This document shows positions 61,438 to 64,000 of a stretch of 64,000 bases of DNA, in pieces. This stretch comes from Kutzneria buriramensis. GTDB lineage: Bacteria; Actinomycetota; Actinomycetes; Mycobacteriales; Pseudonocardiaceae. The notes under the pieces are model-generated. The model did not search any database. It saw nothing but the letters and a program-made list of their open reading frames with translations, and was not told where the DNA came from. The stretch covers positions 744,001 to 808,000 of the forward strand of contig NZ_QUNO01000002.1 of assembly GCF_003387475.1 (NCBI RefSeq), in the 5' to 3' direction. Position 1 is the first letter of the stretch; every line of letters starts with the position of its first letter. The position numbers and the translations under genes were made by a program.

Positions 61438-63483
61438 CGCCGCAGGGCGCTGATCGTGGCCACCGGCAGCTACGAGCACAAGGGGCTGCGCCGACTGGCC
61501 GCGCCGGCGCACGACGCCGACGCGCTGCGGGCGGTGCTGGCCGATCCGGAGCTGGGCGGCTTCGAGGTCGAGGTGGCGCGGGACCTGCCGGCGCACCAGA
61601 TCCAGCGGCGGGTGGCGGACTTCCTCGCCGGCGGCGGGCGCGACGACGTGCTGCTGCTGCATTTCTCCTGTCACGGCCTGAAGAACGCGGCCGGTGAGCT
61701 GTTCCTGGCCGGCACGGACACGGTGCCCGACCGGCTGTCGGCGACGGCGGTGCCGGCTCGGTTCGTGAACGATGAGCTGGCCGAATGCCGCGCTGCGCAC
61801 GTGGCGCTGCTGCTGGACTGCTGCTTCGGCGGCGCCTTCGCGAAGGGCAGCGTGTCCCGGTCGGTGGACGACGTCGACGTGGAGCAGTCGTTCCCGCTGC
61901 GGCCGGGCCGCAGCCGCGTGGTGATCACGGCGTCGAGTGCGACGGAGTACGCCTTCGAGGGCGAGGAGCTGGCGGAATCGGGCCGGCTGCGGCCGTCGCT
62001 GTTCACCGAGGCGGTGGTGGAGGGGCTGCGCACCGGCGACGCGGACCTCAACGGCGACGGCTCGGTGGACCTCGATGAGCTGTACAAGTACGTCTACGCA
62101 AGGGTTACCGCCGCCACCGCGCACCAGACGCCGCACCAGTCCGGCGGCGGTCACGGGGCCTCGCTGCTGATCGCCCGTACGCCGCTGGCTCGTCGAGTGG
62201 GGACCGTCGACGTCGAGGAATCCCTTGCCGCACGGGCGAAGGATCCGGATGCGGCGGCGCGGCTGGCGGCCGTCGGCGAGCTGCGGACGTTGCTGGTGGG
62301 AGACGACGTCTCGGTGGCCGCCGGCGCGTTGACGGTGTTGCAGGCGCTGACCGGCGACGACAGTGTGAGCGTGCGTACCGCCGCCGCGGAGGCGCTGGTG
62401 GTGGCGCAGCTGCGGCCGTCGCCGGCGGTGGTGGAGCTCGGCGAGGACACCGCTCAAGCGGTCGCCTTCGCCGGGGCGCCGCTGGCACGGATCTTCCACG
62501 TGACGACCGAAACCCGCTGGTTACGGGTGTCGCGGGACGGCGGCGCGGTGATCGCGCAGGCCGATCCGGCGGCGTATCCCGAGGGCTACGGCGAGCTGCG
62601 CGGCGACTTCACGGTGATCACCCGACTCGGGCCGGTCGTGGTGCCGGTGGTGTGCCGGCCCGCCGGGCGGCTGTGGGCGCGGGCGTCGATCCCGACGCCG
62701 GATCTGACGCTGTTCCACGACTGGCGGGTGCTGTTCGGCACCGCCGTCGTGGAACTGGTGGTCGTGTTCGGGGCCGCCGCGAGCATGCTGGAGTCGGCGA
62801 CGTTCCTCGGCTTCCTCTACGAGGTGCTGCGGTGGGGACCACTGCTCGTCGGCATCCGGCTGATGGAGGGGGACGGTTTCCGGCGGCCCGTCGGGTACGG
62901 GATGGTCGCCGCGAACGCGGTGTTCCTACTGGTCGACGGCCTGGGCAACGTGCACACGACCGGCGGCATCTGGTCGTGGCTGCAACTGGCGCTGGCGGTC
63001 GCGGTCGTGGCGGTGCTGGGGATTCGGCTGTGGCCGTTCGAGCAGGTGCCGCGCCGGATAGCCCTGGTGCCGCCGACGCAGCGGCCGCTGGCGTGGGTGA
63101 CGATCGGCGCGGCCGCGGTGGAGCTGATCCTGCTGCTGTCGGCGATTCCGACGGATGCCGGCTCGTTCACGATCGGCGGTGTGATGGGGCCGGTGGCCGG
63201 CCTGCTCGCGGTGGTGCCGTGGGCCGGGCTGTGCGTGCTGGTGGTGCTGGCGCGGACTGTTTCGGCGCCGCAGCGGCTGTTCGTGACGGCGGCGGTGGTG
63301 GCGTATGCGGGGCCCGAGGTGGTCTTCATGCTCGGTTCCATCCTGCTCGGCGCGAACTTCACGTACGTCGGCGACGACGTGTGGGACGCCCAGGGCACCG
63401 CCGCGTGGTTCCCGCTGCTGCACGCCGCCGTGACGACCGCGCTGGCCGGCACCGCCGTCGCGAGGGTTTACAGGCGGGTGTGA
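61423..63483 (+). CDS. Caspase-like (EACC1-associated type) protease with C-terminal membrane domain
   Basis: In this 686-residue protein residues 1-245 are a caspase-like C14 domain. It starts 'RRALIVATGSYEHKGLRRL' with the His84 dyad residue in 'LLLHFSCHGLKN' and catalytic Cys (133/134) in 'LLLDCCFGGAF'. An EF-hand-like calcium loop follows at about 208-219 ('DLNGDGSVDLDE'). A HEAT-like helical stretch (about 260-350) and a beta-rich segment lead to about eight transmembrane helices (about 430-686). The class is linked in the literature to effector-associated conflict systems. The polytopic tail suggests membrane-bound action or self-permeabilisation. A hairpin contains the start codon. Confidence 0.85.
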   Translation: MTAQGRRRALIVATGSYEHKGLRRLAAPAHDADALRAVLADPELGGFEVEVARDLPAHQIQRRVADFLAGGGRDDVLLLHFSCHGLKNAAGELFLAGTDTVPDRLSATAVPARFVNDELAECRAAHVALLLDCCFGGAFAKGSVSRSVDDVDVEQSFPLRPGRSRVVITASSATEYAFEGEELAESGRLRPSLFTEAVVEGLRTGDADLNGDGSVDLDELYKYVYARVTAATAHQTPHQSGGGHGASLLIARTPLARRVGTVDVEESLAARAKDPDAAARLAAVGELRTLLVGDDVSVAAGALTVLQALTGDDSVSVRTAAAEALVVAQLRPSPAVVELGEDTAQAVAFAGAPLARIFHVTTETRWLRVSRDGGAVIAQADPAAYPEGYGELRGDFTVITRLGPVVVPVVCRPAGRLWARASIPTPDLTLFHDWRVLFGTAVVELVVVFGAAASMLESATFLGFLYEVLRWGPLLVGIRLMEGDGFRRPVGYGMVAANAVFLLVDGLGNVHTTGGIWSWLQLALAVAVVAVLGIRLWPFEQVPRRIALVPPTQRPLAWVTIGAAAVELILLLSAIPTDAGSFTIGGVMGPVAGLLAVVPWAGLCVLVVLARTVSAPQRLFVTAAVVAYAGPEVVFMLGSILLGANFTYVGDDVWDAQGTAAWFPLLHAAVTTALAGTAVARVYRRV

Positions 63484-63502
63484 CGCGCGTTACCGTCGAA
63501 TG

Positions 63503-63516
63503 TGGAAGCGCTTCCA
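63503..63516. promoter_or_regulatory. CebR/CelR-like 14-bp operator before the cellulase gene
   Basis: TGGAAGCGCTTCCA is a perfect palindrome 47 bp before the GH12 start. It differs by one symmetrical base pair from the TGGGAGCGCTCCCA box bound by the LacI-family cellobiose repressors CebR/CelR of actinomycetes. Cellobiose-responsive repression is therefore expected. Confidence 0.75.
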
Positions 63517-63563
63517 GACATCTCCGGGCCGCCACCCAGACCTTCCCTGCGAAAGGCTCACCC

Positions 63564-64000
63564 ATGTCCGGAGCACACCTGCGACGGCTCGCGGTGGCGG
63601 CGCTGGTCGGCGCGGCCGCCATGCTGCTGCCGGTGGCGACCGCGCACGCGGCCACCACGACCTGCGCGCCCCAGGGCACGATCAGCGCGAACGGCGGCGA
63701 GTACACCATCCAGGCCAACGAGTGGAACTCGTCGGACCAGCAGTGCATCACCTACACCGGCGGCACCGCGTGGTCGGTGAGCACCGCCAACTTCACTCTC
63801 TCCGGCGGCGCGCCGGCCACGTACCCGTCGATCTACAAGGGCTGCCACTGGGGCGCCTGCACGGCCGGCAGCGGACTGCCGATCCAGGTCAGCAAGCTGG
63901 CGACCGCAACCTCGTCGTGGAGCACCGTGCAGCCGGCCTCCGGCGCTTACGACGTCGCCTACGACCTGTGGACGAACTCGGCGCCCACCACCGGCGGCCA
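63564..64000 (+). CDS. GH12 endoglucanase (cellulase), 3' end outside window
   Basis: The first 145 codons are present. A signal peptide (1-29, ending 'ATAHA') precedes a beta-jelly-roll domain with the GH12 features 'YTIQANEWNSSDQQCITY', 'YPSIYKGCHWGACTAGSGLP' and 'AYDVAYDLWTNSAPTTGG'. The catalytic glutamates of GH12 would lie mostly beyond this edge. It is a secreted beta-1,4-glucanase. ATG 63564 follows GAAAGG. The upstream palindrome predicts cellobiose control. Confidence 0.9.
   Translation, partial: MSGAHLRRLAVAALVGAAAMLLPVATAHAATTTCAPQGTISANGGEYTIQANEWNSSDQQCITYTGGTAWSVSTANFTLSGGAPATYPSIYKGCHWGACTAGSGLPIQVSKLATATSSWSTVQPASGAYDVAYDLWTNSAPTTGG

Overview
The window is high-GC actinomycete chromosome. 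Supporting traits are GTG starts, GTGA/ATGA coupled overlaps, a trpM-type small gene before trpBA, DUF3040 and DUF1206 proteins, an MmyB-type regulator, a Ku protein with a stand-alone LigD-type polymerase, and many secreted glycan-active enzymes. A Pseudonocardiales host (Kutzneria/Amycolatopsis-like) is my guess from gene style only. I see no phage, plasmid, insertion sequence, CRISPR array, rRNA or tRNA.

Layout. 1-8.6 kb: tail of a large TPR regulator, a secreted GH3 glucosidase, a polyprenyl diphosphate synthase, and a DyP peroxidase-encapsulin pair whose peroxidase carries an encapsulin-loading tail. 8.6-23.6 kb: a Nudix hydrolase, a two-gene operon of giant secreted proteins (2210-aa LamG protein and 1903-aa RHS protein), and a divergent Tat-exported glycosidase. 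23.6-35.9 kb: mixed housekeeping and regulatory genes (aldehyde dehydrogenase, Ku, DUF1206, DinB-like, 3-hydroxyisobutyrate dehydrogenase-like, glycosyltransferase, a STAS-HATPase fusion, acyltransferase, orphan histidine kinase). 35.9-39.2 kb: a HAD phosphomutase-GH65 phosphorylase operon. 39.3-42.7 kb: an envelope cluster with CopD and two cupredoxins, probably for copper. 42.7-46 kb: trpM-trpB-trpA, then divergent LigD-type polymerase. 46-51.2 kb: methyltransferase, PLP enzyme, VOC protein and transporters. 51.5-56.2 kb: a redox cluster (acyl-CoA dehydrogenase-like, LLM flavoprotein and HxlR regulator, divergent from a Baeyer-Villiger-type monooxygenase) with a 17-bp-phased repeat in the shared promoter. 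56.2-60 kb: a three-subunit molybdenum aldehyde oxidoreductase with a Tat signal. 60-64 kb: a GH105 gene broken by one amber codon, a membrane-anchored caspase-like protease, and the start of a GH12 cellulase behind a CebR/CelR-like palindrome.

The most unusual material is between genes. I find at least two dispersed palindromic repeat families. Family A has a core reading GAGTCGCGCTCTC: an inverted pair just before the DyP-encapsulin genes, one copy after ligD-pol, and two before and inside the 3' end of the HxlR gene. Family C is a long hairpin at 34.8 kb and, inverted, at 61.3 kb. A nested co-axial hairpin lies at 1.4-1.5 kb and a stack of four repeat elements at 51.27-51.51 kb. The caspase start codon occupies the 3-nt loop of a perfect 12-bp hairpin. 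Starts were chosen by ribosome-binding sites, overlaps and family alignment from memory; family calls come from motif recognition, not database searches.
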